Notes under the pieces: model-generated
What the model saw: the letters and a program-made list of their open reading frames with translations, nothing else
The model's database searches: none
What the model was told of the DNA's origin: nothing
Position numbers and translations under genes: made by a program
Assembly (NCBI RefSeq): GCF_000808575.1
Contig: NZ_JWLW01000023.1
Location: forward strand, 124,001-188,000
Length of the DNA: 64,000 bases
Reading direction: 5' to 3'
Origin: Alteromonas marina
Lineage (GTDB): Bacteria > Pseudomonadota > Gammaproteobacteria > Enterobacterales > Alteromonadaceae
Shown: positions 1-9,082 of the stretch, one piece after another
Layout: every line of letters begins with the position of its first letter
How positions within the stretch are numbered: position 1 is the first letter of the stretch

Positions 1-59
1 TCTTGGCATTTTGGGCACGTAGCCCCTGCAACAAAGCGGCGTTTTACACGTTTTGACAT
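1..59 (-). CDS. yheV: YheV family putative zinc-ribbon protein (5' end only)
   Basis: Reading the minus strand from the ATG at 59 gives about 19 codons (MSKRVKRRFVAGATCPKCQ) before the window ends. The start RRFVAGATCPKCQ matches the N-terminus of YheV, a very small protein with paired CxxC motifs thought to bind a metal; only the first CxxC is visible. An AAAGGTG ribosome-binding site lies just upstream. In E. coli yheV also sits divergent to yheS, which supports the call. The C-terminal part and the second Cys pair are outside the window. The molecular function of YheV is not known to me. Confidence 0.75.
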   Translation of the reverse strand, partial: MSKRVKRRFVAGATCPKCQ

Positions 60-177
60 ACATACACCTTTGAAGAATTTCGCGATTATTATACCTTGAA
101 ATGGTAAGTGTTGATCAGCTTTTACCTTAAGTTTTTGATATTATACGCGCCCTAGTTTGTTCCATCACAGGTTACTC

Positions 178-2130
178 ATGATAAAGCTTTCAAATGTATC
201 GCTACTTCGCGGTCGAAAAATGTTGCTAGAAGAGGCGTCGGCGCAGGTTTTTCCAGGCCACAAAGTAGCGCTGATTGGCAGCAACGGCTGCGGAAAGTCC
301 ACGCTTTTTGCACTGCTGAGAAGTGAGTTAAGTGTTGATGCTGGCGACTGCAGCGTACCGAGTGACTGGCGAATTGTAAGCGTGGCACAGGAAACGCCAG
401 CAACTGACCGGACCGCGATAGACTATGTGGTGGACGGTGACAAACATTTACGTAATCTACAGGCGCAATTAGCAGCCGCTGAAAAAAGCGGCGACGGTGT
501 AGAGATTGGCCAAATTCACGGGCAGCTCGAGCAAGCGGGAGCGTACGACGTGGAAGCTCGCGCAGCGACCATTCTGTCGGGTCTGGGGTTTACCAATGTG
601 CAGTTAAGCGCACCAGTTAGCGATTTTTCAGGCGGCTGGCGTATGCGCCTAAACCTAGCTCAAGCGCTGCTTTGTCCTTCAGACTTACTGCTACTTGATG
701 AACCTACTAACCACTTAGACTTAGACGCCGTCATTTGGCTAGAGAAATGGCTTCAACGCTATGCGGGAACGCTGTTGCTGATTTCGCACGATAAAGCCTT
801 TATCGACAACACGGTTGCGCAAATTATCAGTGTTGAACAACAGAAGCTTATCACCTACACCGGTAACTACTCGTCTTACGAAACCCAGCGCGCTGAACGT
901 ATTCGCTTGCAAAACATTGAATATGAAAAGCAGCAGCAAAAAGTAGCGCATCTCAATTCGTTTATTACCCGGTTTAAAGCTAAAGCGAGTAAAGCAAAGC
1001 AAGCGCAAAGTCGTATTAAGCAGTTGGAGAAAATGGAAACCTTGTTGCCAGCCCATATGGCAAGCCCATTTAGCTTTTCTTTTGCGCCGCCGTCGGCACT
1101 GCCAAACCCGCTTGTGCAAATGGAAAAGATACAGCTGGGTTACGACGACCATATTGTGCTGCAACAGGTGAAACTCAATTTAGTACCTGGCAGCAGAATA
1201 GGTCTTCTAGGTCGAAACGGGCAGGGTAAGTCTACGCTAATCAAACTATTGGCGGGTGTGCATGCGCCAAAACAAGGTATCTTTAATACCGCAAAAGGCT
1301 TAAAGATTGGTTACTTTGCTCAGCATCAGTTAGAAACATTAGATGCTAACGCTACTCCGCTTCTTCATTTGCAGCGCATTGACGAAAAAGCCACCGAGCA
1401 GCAACTTCGCGACTATCTGGGCGGATTTGGATTTAATGGCGATGAAGCGTTAGCGCCCGTGGCACCTATGTCGGGCGGTGAAAAGGCGCGCTTAGTATTG
1501 GCGTTAATTGTTTATCAGAAGCCTAACTTATTGCTGCTGGATGAGCCTACCAACCACTTAGATTTGGAAATGCGCCATGCGCTAAATATCGCGCTTCAAG
1601 GTTTTGAAGGCGCCATGGTACTGGTCTCGCACGACCGCTTCTTACTCTCCTCGGTATGTGAGGATTTCTATTTGGTAGACAGTGGCGAAGTTGAACCATT
1701 TAAAGGCGACTTGGACGACTATCGCGACTGGATTTTAAAGCAGCAGGCAGCGGAAAAAGCCAAGGCCAACAGCGACGCCAAAAACGAAGAGCTACAAGAG
1801 ACTGGCGCGCAGAGTAAGCCGGAACGCAAATTAGATCGTAAAGAAGAAAAACGCCGTGAAGCCGAGTTTAGGCAAAGGGTTGCGCCACTTAAAAAAGCCA
1901 TTGAAAAACACGAAAAAGCCATGGAGAAATGTGGTGCTGCTTTGGCTGAGGTGGAGGCGTCACTTGCCGATACTTCGCTTTACAGCGAAGACAAAAAAGC
2001 GCAGCTTATGGGCTTACTCGACAAACAAACTCAGCTTAAGCAACAGCTTGAAGAAGAAGAGATGGCATGGCTAGATGCCCAAGAGCAAATTGAGCTAAAG
2101 CGAGAAGAGTATGACAATGCCAACGCCTAA
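178..2130 (+). CDS. yheS: ABC-F family ATPase YheS
   Basis: This is a 650-residue soluble ABC-F protein with two nucleotide-binding domains and no membrane segment. Domain 1 has Walker A GSNGCGKST (residues 34-42), signature FSGGW and Walker B ending LLLLDEPTNHLD. Domain 2 has GRNGQGKST, MSGGEKAR and a second LLLLDEPTNHLD. The charged linker between them (around residues 235-290) is typical of ABC-F factors, and a long Lys/Glu-rich coiled coil forms the last ~90 residues. ABC-F proteins bind the ribosomal E site and act in translation; the exact role of YheS is less settled. I chose ATG 178 over an upstream TTG at 157 because CAGG lies 6 nt before it. It heads the yheS-TIGR02444-yheT-yheU run. 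Confidence 0.95.
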   Translation: MIKLSNVSLLRGRKMLLEEASAQVFPGHKVALIGSNGCGKSTLFALLRSELSVDAGDCSVPSDWRIVSVAQETPATDRTAIDYVVDGDKHLRNLQAQLAAAEKSGDGVEIGQIHGQLEQAGAYDVEARAATILSGLGFTNVQLSAPVSDFSGGWRMRLNLAQALLCPSDLLLLDEPTNHLDLDAVIWLEKWLQRYAGTLLLISHDKAFIDNTVAQIISVEQQKLITYTGNYSSYETQRAERIRLQNIEYEKQQQKVAHLNSFITRFKAKASKAKQAQSRIKQLEKMETLLPAHMASPFSFSFAPPSALPNPLVQMEKIQLGYDDHIVLQQVKLNLVPGSRIGLLGRNGQGKSTLIKLLAGVHAPKQGIFNTAKGLKIGYFAQHQLETLDANATPLLHLQRIDEKATEQQLRDYLGGFGFNGDEALAPVAPMSGGEKARLVLALIVYQKPNLLLLDEPTNHLDLEMRHALNIALQGFEGAMVLVSHDRFLLSSVCEDFYLVDSGEVEPFKGDLDDYRDWILKQQAAEKAKANSDAKNEELQETGAQSKPERKLDRKEEKRREAEFRQRVAPLKKAIEKHEKAMEKCGAALAEVEASLADTSLYSEDKKAQLMGLLDKQTQLKQQLEEEEMAWLDAQEQIELKREEYDNANA

Positions 2131-2620
2131 TATCGAAAACCGCGCGTTTTGGGAGTATAGCGTTTCTCGCTATACCAAAGGTGATATGGCTCCCCTTGCG
2201 CTTTTACTGCAAGACAACCACAAGGTTAATGTAAACGTTCTCTTGCTGATTTGCTGGTGTTTAGAGAATAATGTCATCATTAATTTGCCACAGCTTAAGG
2301 CAGTGATTGCGGCATCAAGTGCGACCGAAGAAAAGTTACAGTATCACCGTGCAAGGCGAAAGGCTGCGAGCCCTGAAAAAGGCGGAGACCAAGCAGAATA
2401 TGACGCACTCAAAGCACAAGAGCTAGAGCTTGAAAGACAGCAGCAGCACGATATTGTTGCGTCGTTCAATGAGCAGCCAGTCACGCATCTGGGTCAGGGG
2501 CAATCTGTATCGTCTAACGTATTTAACGCGTCTATCGCAGCGTTTATAAATGCATACGGACTGCGAGACAACAACGAGGCGCGCCAACTAGTGAGCCTAG
2601 TGGTTAACCAACTATCGTAA
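2111..2620 (+). CDS. TIGR02444 family protein
   Basis: A 169-residue soluble protein with the aromatic N-terminal motif FWEYSVSRYTKGDMAPLALLLQD and a hydrophobic helix LLLICWCLE, which I recognise as the TIGR02444 family, usually found between yheS and yheT in gammaproteobacteria. It overlaps the end of yheS by 20 nt in another frame, so translation is probably coupled. An alternative start is the ATG two codons in, at 2117. The middle is rich in Lys/Glu/Gln and probably helical. No catalytic motif is visible and no function is established; membership rests on the N-terminal pattern and the neighbourhood. Confidence 0.8.
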   Translation: MTMPTPNIENRAFWEYSVSRYTKGDMAPLALLLQDNHKVNVNVLLLICWCLENNVIINLPQLKAVIAASSATEEKLQYHRARRKAASPEKGGDQAEYDALKAQELELERQQQHDIVASFNEQPVTHLGQGQSVSSNVFNASIAAFINAYGLRDNNEARQLVSLVVNQLS

Positions 2621-2640
2621 AAACACAATAAGAAAATAAA

Positions 2641-3675
2641 ATGAGTAAATCAGCGCTATCGCACGGAAAGATAATAAAAAGCAGCTTTAAGGTGCCAGGG
2701 TGGGCGAAGAACCGTCATGTGCAAACCATATGGCCGCGTTTTATTCAAAAGCGGTTGCCTTTGTCTTACGACATGGAGCGTCTCACATTACCCGATGACG
2801 ACTTCGTCGATGTGGCGTGGGGGCCAAAACCGCAGGAAACATCGGGTATCGTGGTGATGTTTCACGGTTTAGAAGGCAGCATTAAGTCGCATTACGCGAA
2901 CGATATGATGGCGCAACTGTCAGTAAACGGTTGGCAGGTGGTGATGATGCACTATCGCGGCTGTAGCGGCGTGCCAAACTTAAAAGCGCGGGCGTATCAC
3001 AGTGGAGAAACAGAAGACCCCAGCTTTTTCTTAGAGTGGCTTCACGATAAATTTCCAAGAATACCTAAAGTGGCCATCGGCTTTTCCCTTGGCGGCAACA
3101 TGCTATTGAAACTGTTGGGCGAAAACCCTGCGCAAAAGTGGCTTAAGGCAGCAATTGCCATTTCTTCACCTCTTAAACTTTCTGAATGCGCTAAATCAAT
3201 TAACCAGGGTTTTTCTCGCGTATATCAAAAGTATTTACTTACTAGCATGAAAGATACGCTGCGTAAGAAAATGGAGTACATCGATTATCGCAAGCTTATA
3301 CAGCTAACAAAAAGTGATGTGGAAGAGATCACCAGCTTTACTCAATTCGACGAAAAGATCACAGCGCCGCTTCACGGCTTTGCTGACGCTCAAGACTACT
3401 ATGAAAAGTGTAGTGCGTATCACTTTTTAAGCGCGATCCACTGCCCTACACTGGTATTGCATAGTATTGATGACCCCTTTATGAATCACTTAATTGTGCC
3501 TAAGGAAGAAGAGCTTGCGCGCAACGTTACCGTGGAGCTAAGTGAACGAGGCGGTCACGTTGGGTTCATGCAGGGTTCTATATTAAATCCTAAAGTATGG
3601 CTGCACGAACGGGTGAAGCGTTTTGTAAGTGAAGCCTTACCTGTAAATACTACGTGCCGTTATGTCAGTCGCTAA
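2641..3675 (+). CDS. yheT: Alpha/beta-hydrolase YheT
   Basis: A 344-residue protein of the YheT/ABHD1-3 hydrolase group. The oxyanion region FHGLEGS (residues 74-80) and the nucleophile elbow GFSLGGN (Ser149) are clear. DDPF near residue 280 and GGHVGF near residue 305 would supply the Asp and His of a Ser-Asp-His triad. There is no signal peptide, so it is probably cytoplasmic or loosely membrane-associated. The substrate is unknown; family relatives act on esters or lipids. It starts 20 nt after the TIGR02444 gene and only A-rich sequence precedes the ATG, so expression likely depends on the operon. Order and length match E. coli yheT. Confidence 0.92.
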   Translation: MSKSALSHGKIIKSSFKVPGWAKNRHVQTIWPRFIQKRLPLSYDMERLTLPDDDFVDVAWGPKPQETSGIVVMFHGLEGSIKSHYANDMMAQLSVNGWQVVMMHYRGCSGVPNLKARAYHSGETEDPSFFLEWLHDKFPRIPKVAIGFSLGGNMLLKLLGENPAQKWLKAAIAISSPLKLSECAKSINQGFSRVYQKYLLTSMKDTLRKKMEYIDYRKLIQLTKSDVEEITSFTQFDEKITAPLHGFADAQDYYEKCSAYHFLSAIHCPTLVLHSIDDPFMNHLIVPKEEELARNVTVELSERGGHVGFMQGSILNPKVWLHERVKRFVSEALPVNTTCRYVSR

Positions 3676-3723
3676 TGTTGATGTCCTAATAATTTACCCA
3701 AACGCTTTTTATCAGGAGTGTGA

Positions 3724-3957
3724 ATGATAATCCCCATTGACGCGCTAGAAGCCGATACGCTTTATAGCCTGGCTGAGTCTTTTGTTCTGCGAGAGGGCAC
3801 GGACTACGGCGCTGAAGAAGTTGCGCTAGATGTGAAAGTGCAGCAAGTGTTAAACAGACTCAAATCGGGTGAGGCGGTGCTGGTCTATTCAGAGCTTCAT
3901 GAAAGTGTAGATATCAAAAGAAAAGAAGATATTGAGCCCAGCGAAGCCATGGAATAA
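3724..3957 (+). CDS. yheU: YheU family protein (UPF0270)
   Basis: A 77-residue acidic protein starting [29 protein letters not shown], the conserved opening of the YheU/UPF0270 family (about 72 residues in E. coli). An AGGAGTG ribosome-binding site precedes the ATG. It ends the yheS-yheT-yheU unit. In E. coli prkB follows directly, while here the prkB homologue lies about 37 kb away and a convergent gene comes next. No catalytic residues are evident and the function is unknown. Confidence 0.92.
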   Translation: MIIPIDALEADTLYSLAESFVLREGTDYGAEEVALDVKVQQVLNRLKSGEAVLVYSELHESVDIKRKEDIEPSEAME

Positions 3958-3983
3958 AGGCGAAGCGACAGATTAATAGACAC

Positions 3984-4011
3984 AAAAAAAGCCGGGTCGA
4001 GCAACCCGGCT
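3984..4011 (-). terminator. Rho-independent terminator of the outer-membrane barrel gene
   Basis: A perfect 8-bp stem AGCCGGGT / ACCCGGCT with a 6-nt loop (3990-4011) is preceded on the plus strand by seven A residues, which read as a U tract in the minus-strand transcript. It lies just after the stop codon at 4034. No T tract follows on the plus side, so it mainly serves the minus-strand gene. Confidence 0.85.
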
Positions 4012-4033
4012 ACCTACCTGAGGAGAGGAAGGC

Positions 4034-4588
4034 TTAAAACGCGTAACGTGCAGTTACCTGCATAATGTCTAAATCATCAATGATTCTGTAGTTTGCACCC
4101 ACAGCCCATTGTGGCGTGATGTAATAGTTAGCGCCTACTCTAAATGTCGCTTCACCATCGTCTACATCGTAGTAGCCAACTTCACCCGCCAACTCTACCT
4201 GCTCTGTGATCATCGAGCGAAGGCCAGCATTAATGCTGTAACCTGTTTCGTCGTTTACGTCACCGTCGATACGCTCTAAGTTGGCACCAAAATACGCGTC
4301 TGTTGTCGCGTTAACAGGTAAACGGTAACCCGCACCTAGTGTCAGCATATCAAAGTCAAAGTTGCCCTCTTCAAAGAAGCTATACTCGCCGTTCAGGTAC
4401 CAGTTGCTGTTCAATAGGTATTTACCGTTAACGGTTAAACCGTCTGGTTCAAAAGATTCATTGTCGTCAAAGTCCATTTTGGTGTAACCACCTTCTACGT
4501 AACGCCAGTCAGGCTTGTCGGCCATAGCTGTAAGAGGAAGTGTTGCCGCAGTTAGTGCTGCTGCAATAAGTGTGAATGATTTACGCAT
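4034..4588 (-). CDS. Small outer-membrane beta-barrel protein (porin-like)
   Basis: This 184-residue precursor has a classic Sec signal peptide (MRKSFTLIAAALTAATLPLTAMA). After it come alternating short strands with aromatic girdle residues (WYLNGEYSFFE, LTLGAGYRLP, YSINAGLRSM, VELAGEVGYYD), and the chain ends in RYAF with a C-terminal Phe, the usual BAM signal. The size suggests an 8-stranded barrel of the OmpA/OmpX type without a peptidoglycan-binding domain. A perfect TAAGGAG ribosome-binding site lies upstream and a strong terminator follows, so it is monocistronic. The function is unknown; such proteins are often abundant and adhesive or structural. Confidence 0.82.
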   Translation of the reverse strand: MRKSFTLIAAALTAATLPLTAMADKPDWRYVEGGYTKMDFDDNESFEPDGLTVNGKYLLNSNWYLNGEYSFFEEGNFDFDMLTLGAGYRLPVNATTDAYFGANLERIDGDVNDETGYSINAGLRSMITEQVELAGEVGYYDVDDGEATFRVGANYYITPQWAVGANYRIIDDLDIMQVTARYAF

Positions 4589-5371
4589 GTGATAACTCCT
4601 TAGTATGTTCAGTAACCCCCCTTACGTTGCTTCCGTCCATTTCAGACTTCCTGCAAAAATTGTTGTAAGGCGGCACGTTTATAGCGCGCTACAAAAGGCT
4701 ACTTGGTTGATGAACACAAAGCCGTACTCGCCTTCATGCCATCTTTATTATTTCCGTTAAGAAATAGTGTCCGATTTATTTATCTACATGATGAATAGCA
4801 AAGCGTTTGCCAACTTCGTACTAAATCACTATTTTGATATGTCTTAATTTATCTATGTTGCTAATATTTATAGATAAAATACGTCTGGCTTTTTAGAGGC
4901 TACACATTTGAAATGTTCAAAATCAAAGTTTGATGTATTCCTAGTAAAACGTTGGCACACAAAACTGTCTCTAAAAAACAACAGTTATCCTTTTGTCTAA
5001 CTCATCGGACATTTTTACAAGCCAGTGTTCTCCACTAATCCACAATGTGTGTGTTTGTAAAGTATTGTAAATTATAAAAAATATAAAAAATAACGGCGAC
5101 TATTTCGTGTTGGAACAGCTTTTGCTCAAGTCATTATGAGTTATCCAATGTTCACTCAAGCCATTAGGCAAGGAATTCGGCTCTCGCGATATCCGCGATG
5201 CCAGTGAACACAGAAAGGAATAGAGCGCCTTTCTCGCATGGTTTCAATCAGCCCCTTTTTTTAGATTTGCATCTTAAGTAACAGACTCACTGTTAACAGT
5301 AATATGTAGCAAGGCAGTAAAAGGGTGTGATGACCATCTGGATAACCATTGTTTTCATAAGGAGAGGACAA
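4589..5371. other. Long AT-rich non-coding region between divergent genes
   Basis: About 780 bp lie between the divergent barrel gene and opgG. I find no plausible coding frame and no tRNA. The middle (about 4770-5100) is strongly AT-rich, with runs such as TATAAAAAATATAAAAAATAA near 5075. A short imperfect direct repeat (CTCAAGTCATTATGAG and CTCAAGCCATTAGGCA) occurs near 5125-5175. It must hold the promoters of both flanking genes, but I cannot place them with confidence. Confidence 0.5.
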
Positions 5372-6997
5372 ATGGCTAAGCCAGTTTCAATTTTCGGTAA
5401 AGATTTACAAACGGATGTGCGTCAGCGCAATAAGCTTTCACACCTTCTTTTAGCGATGAGCAGTGTCATCGCATTATTTGCGTTTCAACAAGCCGCTGCT
5501 GTAGAGGTGAACGATAGTAATCAGCCTCAAAAAGCATCCCCCGTTCTTCAATCTATTATTGACGCTGCTCGCAAGTCAGCGACAGAGAGCTACGAGCAGG
5601 ACGATCACGGATTAAACAGTAAGCTTAAAGAAATTGACTACACCACATATCGCTCAATTCGCTTTAAGCCAGAGCAGAGCCTTTGGCACGGAGAAAATGA
5701 CTACGAGCTGCAGTTTTTTCATCCGGGGTTTTTATATGAGTACCCCGTTACTATCCACACTATTGGTGAAAGCAATAAGCCTGAACGCCTAGCGTTTAAC
5801 AGTGACATGTTCAACTACGACGGGTCTGCGTCGGGGTTAGCTGGGCTAACGGACGAAAAGTCAGGGTTCGCTGGATTTCGCGTTCACTATCCTATCAAGA
5901 ACGAAGAGTATAAAGATGAATTTGCTGTATTCCTTGGCGCTTCATATTTTCGTTTGGTAGGTAAAAATCAAGTTTATGGTATTTCTGCTCGAGGTTTGGC
6001 AATTGATACCGCTTTAGCAAAAGGTGAAGAGTTTCCTCACTTCACAGAGTTTTGGATCATAGAGCCGAGTGAAGGCAAACCAATTACTATTTATGCCCGT
6101 CTAGAAAGCCCTTCGGTGGCTGGGGCTTATAAGTTTGTTATACAGCCTGATATTGATACCAGCGTTAAGGTAGAGAGTTGGTTATTTGCCAGAGATGACG
6201 TGAGCAAGCTAGGCATTGCACCGTTTACCAGTATGTTCTTGTATGGCGAGAACACAGAAAAGCGCCATGACGACTATCGACCAGAGGTGCATGATAGTGA
6301 CGGTGTACTCATGGTAACTCACGCTGGTGAAGAAATTTGGCGTCCGCTGACTAACCCTGCACGCCTTCAAGTCACGTCACTTAGCGATGCAAACCCTAAA
6401 GGGTTCGGCATGCTTCAGCGCGACGGCGAATGGGATAATTACCTCGACGCAGAGGCCAATTACCATATACGCCCAGGGCTATGGGTGACGCCAGAAGTAG
6501 GTTTTGAGAAAGGCCGGTTAGAAGTCGTCGAAATTCCGACTAAATCCGAAATTCACGACAATATCGTGGCATTTTGGACGCCTGAAAAACCATTCAATTC
6601 GGGCGAATCACTGTATTTCGCTTACGAGCTTAAAACCGTAGAACAAAATCCGTTTGTCAGTGAACTGGCCTCAGTAGTACGTACCCGCCAAGGCAAGGCT
6701 GTATTGCCGGGTGACGAGTTTAAAAACGACAGTCTGAATACGACACGACAGTTCAGCGTAGATTTTAGCGCGCCTTCCGCCGTTGCTTTTGATAGTGAGT
6801 CGATGAAGTTGGTGGTACAGGGTACTAACGGCACGATTTCTCAGCAGCGCCTTTATCCCGTTGCTGACGGACAAGAGTGGCGTGCCACTTTCTTCCTAAA
6901 GCCAAAAGAAAAGCAAACGGTAGATATGCGCGCTTACATTGAGAAAGACGGTAAGCGTGTGAGTGAGGTTTGGAATTATGTCTACCAGCCAAAATAA
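5372..6997 (+). CDS. opgG: Glucan biosynthesis protein G (periplasmic)
   Basis: A 541-residue precursor of OpgG/MdoG (511 in E. coli), the periplasmic protein needed to make branched osmoregulated periplasmic glucans from the beta-1,2 backbone supplied by OpgH. A basic N-terminus and the hydrophobic stretch HLLLAMSSVIALFAF, ending ...AAAVEV, form a Sec signal; the twin Arg typical of OpgD is absent, which favours OpgG. Family motifs include YRSIRFKPEQSLW and the long beta-sandwich ending in WNYVYQPK. I chose ATG 5372 over an upstream ATG at 5327 because AAGGAGAGG lies just before it and the signal peptide then fits. The coding end overlaps opgH by 20 nt. Confidence 0.95.
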   Translation: MAKPVSIFGKDLQTDVRQRNKLSHLLLAMSSVIALFAFQQAAAVEVNDSNQPQKASPVLQSIIDAARKSATESYEQDDHGLNSKLKEIDYTTYRSIRFKPEQSLWHGENDYELQFFHPGFLYEYPVTIHTIGESNKPERLAFNSDMFNYDGSASGLAGLTDEKSGFAGFRVHYPIKNEEYKDEFAVFLGASYFRLVGKNQVYGISARGLAIDTALAKGEEFPHFTEFWIIEPSEGKPITIYARLESPSVAGAYKFVIQPDIDTSVKVESWLFARDDVSKLGIAPFTSMFLYGENTEKRHDDYRPEVHDSDGVLMVTHAGEEIWRPLTNPARLQVTSLSDANPKGFGMLQRDGEWDNYLDAEANYHIRPGLWVTPEVGFEKGRLEVVEIPTKSEIHDNIVAFWTPEKPFNSGESLYFAYELKTVEQNPFVSELASVVRTRQGKAVLPGDEFKNDSLNTTRQFSVDFSAPSAVAFDSESMKLVVQGTNGTISQQRLYPVADGQEWRATFFLKPKEKQTVDMRAYIEKDGKRVSEVWNYVYQPK

Positions 6998-8969
6998 TCA
7001 CACGAATAAATCGGTATCGAACGGGGCTAAAGCCGTGCCTCAGGTTAAAAGTGATAGCACTGCACGTGCTTCACACTTCATCTTAAAAGGAGAGCATATG
7101 CGTTTGTTTATCATGGCAATGCTAGTTATTCCAAGTACGGCATTGGCCGGTTGGAGTTTATACGAGATCTTTTTACCTAACGGCCTTACTAACTTGGAGA
7201 TCGCACAGTTGGGGTTGGGGTTAACCCTATTCGCCTGGTTGTGTATGGCGTTTTGGACGGGCATTATCGGTTTCTTTTTGCAGCTTTTTAACATTGACCC
7301 GCTGAGCTTGCGCAGAAATCAATCTCAGCCTGATGCTACTGCGCCATTAACGCAAAAGCACGCCGTGGTTATGCCGGTTTATAACGAAGATACCCGCCGT
7401 ATCATGGTAGGGTTTGAAGCTTGTATTCGCGAGCTGATGGAAAGTGAAAACAGTTCGAAATTCGACTTTTTCATGCTTAGCGACACCCGTGATACGGAAA
7501 AAGCGGATGCAGAGCTACGTGCCTTTACCCGTTTGAAGAAGCGTTTAGGTGCGTTTTCTAGCCAAGTGTTTTATCGTCGACGCGAACAAAACCTGCACAG
7601 AAAAGTGGGTAACCTCAAAGAGTTTTGCGAACGCTGGGGCGCAAACTACGAGTCGATGATTGTATTAGATGCCGACAGCGTAATGACTGGAGAGCGAATG
7701 CAAGACTTGGCGCGTCGTATTGAGCAAAACCCTGATACGGCGCTAGTGCAGACCATTCCGATGCCGGTGCGTCAAAACAGCTTCTTTGGACGTTTTGTGC
7801 AGTTTGCCGCTCACCTGTATAGCCCAATGTTGGCAACAGGACTATCGTTTTGGCAGACAGACAGTGCGAACTATTGGGGGCACAATGCTATTATTCGTAT
7901 TGCACCGTTTATGCAGCATTGCGGGCTACCTACCCTTGAAGGGCGCGCGCCTTTTGGAGGCGAAATACTAAGCCATGACTTTGTTGAGGCTGCGCTTTTG
8001 CGCCGTGCCGGCTGGCAGGCCTACTTGCTTACCGACACTACAGGCAGCTATGAAGAAGTACCAAGTAACATTGTTGACTATGCTATTCGAGATCGCCGTT
8101 GGGTTCAGGGCAACATACAGCATTTAGGGCTATTGAACGTTAAAGGTCTTAAAATGGCGAACCGCCTGCACTTCTTATTTGGTGCGTTTGCGTACATCTC
8201 TTCACTCATATTATTTTGCATGTTGGCGCTAGGTACGGCAGATGCGTTAATTCGCGCCACGTCAGTGCCAGAGTTCTTCGTGTCTGAATACCAGCTGTTC
8301 CCTAGTTGGCAGGTTGCGCGTCAAGACATGATGATGGTAACCATGTGGGGTACGGCGGCGTTACTATTCTTGCCTAAACTGCTCGGTATTACCTTAGCTT
8401 TAATAAAACGTCGCGGCGAATTTGGTGGCGCGTGGTCTTTGCTTAAAGGGGCAGCAATTGAGTTAACTATGGCTGTGCTTATTGCGCCGTTAATGATGTT
8501 CTATCACAGTTATTTTGTGATTAGCGTTTTTGTTGGCCACTCAGTTAAATGGGAAGCGCAAGAGCGCGAAGGGCGCAAAGTGCCATGGAAAGTTGCAATT
8601 AAACACACGCAAATTATGAGCTGTTTAGCGGTAGCGTGGGGCGTAACTACCTTCTACTTCACCCCGTCGCTATTTATGTGGTTGTTACCTGTATTAGTAG
8701 GCATGGTGTTAGCGGCGCCGGTTATCCGCTTAACAAGCAGCGATAAGCTGGGCATAGCCATGCGTAAGTGTGGCGTGTTTGTCATTGACCAGGAAGTGAA
8801 TGAGTGTAAAGCACTTAAGTGTTTACGCGTTGCAATGGGGTATTTTGCTATCTCACAGCACAAGGCAGAAGTACCTGCGCTTCCTGATAACGTGTGGCAG
8901 AGCATGCCAGAGCAAGTACTAAGTCAAAAGCCATTGCCTATGCGCCACAGGCTTCCTAACAGCGCATAA
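6978..8969 (+). CDS. opgH: Glucan glucosyltransferase OpgH (short form)
   Basis: A 663-residue inner-membrane GT2 glycosyltransferase that makes the beta-1,2-glucan backbone from UDP-glucose. The cytoplasmic domain shows DAD (231-233), SHDF (Asp334) and the R-D-R-R-W acceptor motif (371-375). Two N-terminal membrane helices (about 43-59 and 76-103) precede it and several follow (about 395-600). ATG 6978 follows GAGG and overlaps opgG by 20 nt, indicating translational coupling. E. coli OpgH has 847 residues; this one has only about 40 residues before the first helix, so most of the cytoplasmic N-terminal extension that binds FtsZ in E. coli is missing. Confidence 0.95.
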   Translation: MSTSQNNHTNKSVSNGAKAVPQVKSDSTARASHFILKGEHMRLFIMAMLVIPSTALAGWSLYEIFLPNGLTNLEIAQLGLGLTLFAWLCMAFWTGIIGFFLQLFNIDPLSLRRNQSQPDATAPLTQKHAVVMPVYNEDTRRIMVGFEACIRELMESENSSKFDFFMLSDTRDTEKADAELRAFTRLKKRLGAFSSQVFYRRREQNLHRKVGNLKEFCERWGANYESMIVLDADSVMTGERMQDLARRIEQNPDTALVQTIPMPVRQNSFFGRFVQFAAHLYSPMLATGLSFWQTDSANYWGHNAIIRIAPFMQHCGLPTLEGRAPFGGEILSHDFVEAALLRRAGWQAYLLTDTTGSYEEVPSNIVDYAIRDRRWVQGNIQHLGLLNVKGLKMANRLHFLFGAFAYISSLILFCMLALGTADALIRATSVPEFFVSEYQLFPSWQVARQDMMMVTMWGTAALLFLPKLLGITLALIKRRGEFGGAWSLLKGAAIELTMAVLIAPLMMFYHSYFVISVFVGHSVKWEAQEREGRKVPWKVAIKHTQIMSCLAVAWGVTTFYFTPSLFMWLLPVLVGMVLAAPVIRLTSSDKLGIAMRKCGVFVIDQEVNECKALKCLRVAMGYFAISQHKAEVPALPDNVWQSMPEQVLSQKPLPMRHRLPNSA

Positions 8970-8993
8970 TGGACTCAAAGTAGATATCAAAAC

Positions 8994-9022
8994 AAAAAAA
9001 CCGCACATGTGTGCGGTTTTTT
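8994..9022. terminator. Bidirectional terminator between opgH and yceI
   Basis: The stem CCGCAC / GTGCGG with loop ATGT (9001-9016) is flanked by seven A on the left and six T on the right. It can therefore end both the plus-strand opgGH transcript and the minus-strand yceI transcript that converges on it. Confidence 0.9.
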
Positions 9023-9082
9023 ATTGCGTTTAGTCACGTGCCACCTAGCTTTTTATCGATAGACGGCGGCAAGAACAATGTT

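Noticed and set aside
739-1164. 141-codon minus-strand frame
   Set aside because: It is antisense to the conserved middle of yheS, and its sequence shows no domain or signal.
4589-5371. A hidden gene in the 780-bp gap before opgG
   Set aside because: No frame of useful length with a start, ribosome-binding site or protein-like composition was found; stops are dense in the AT-rich middle.
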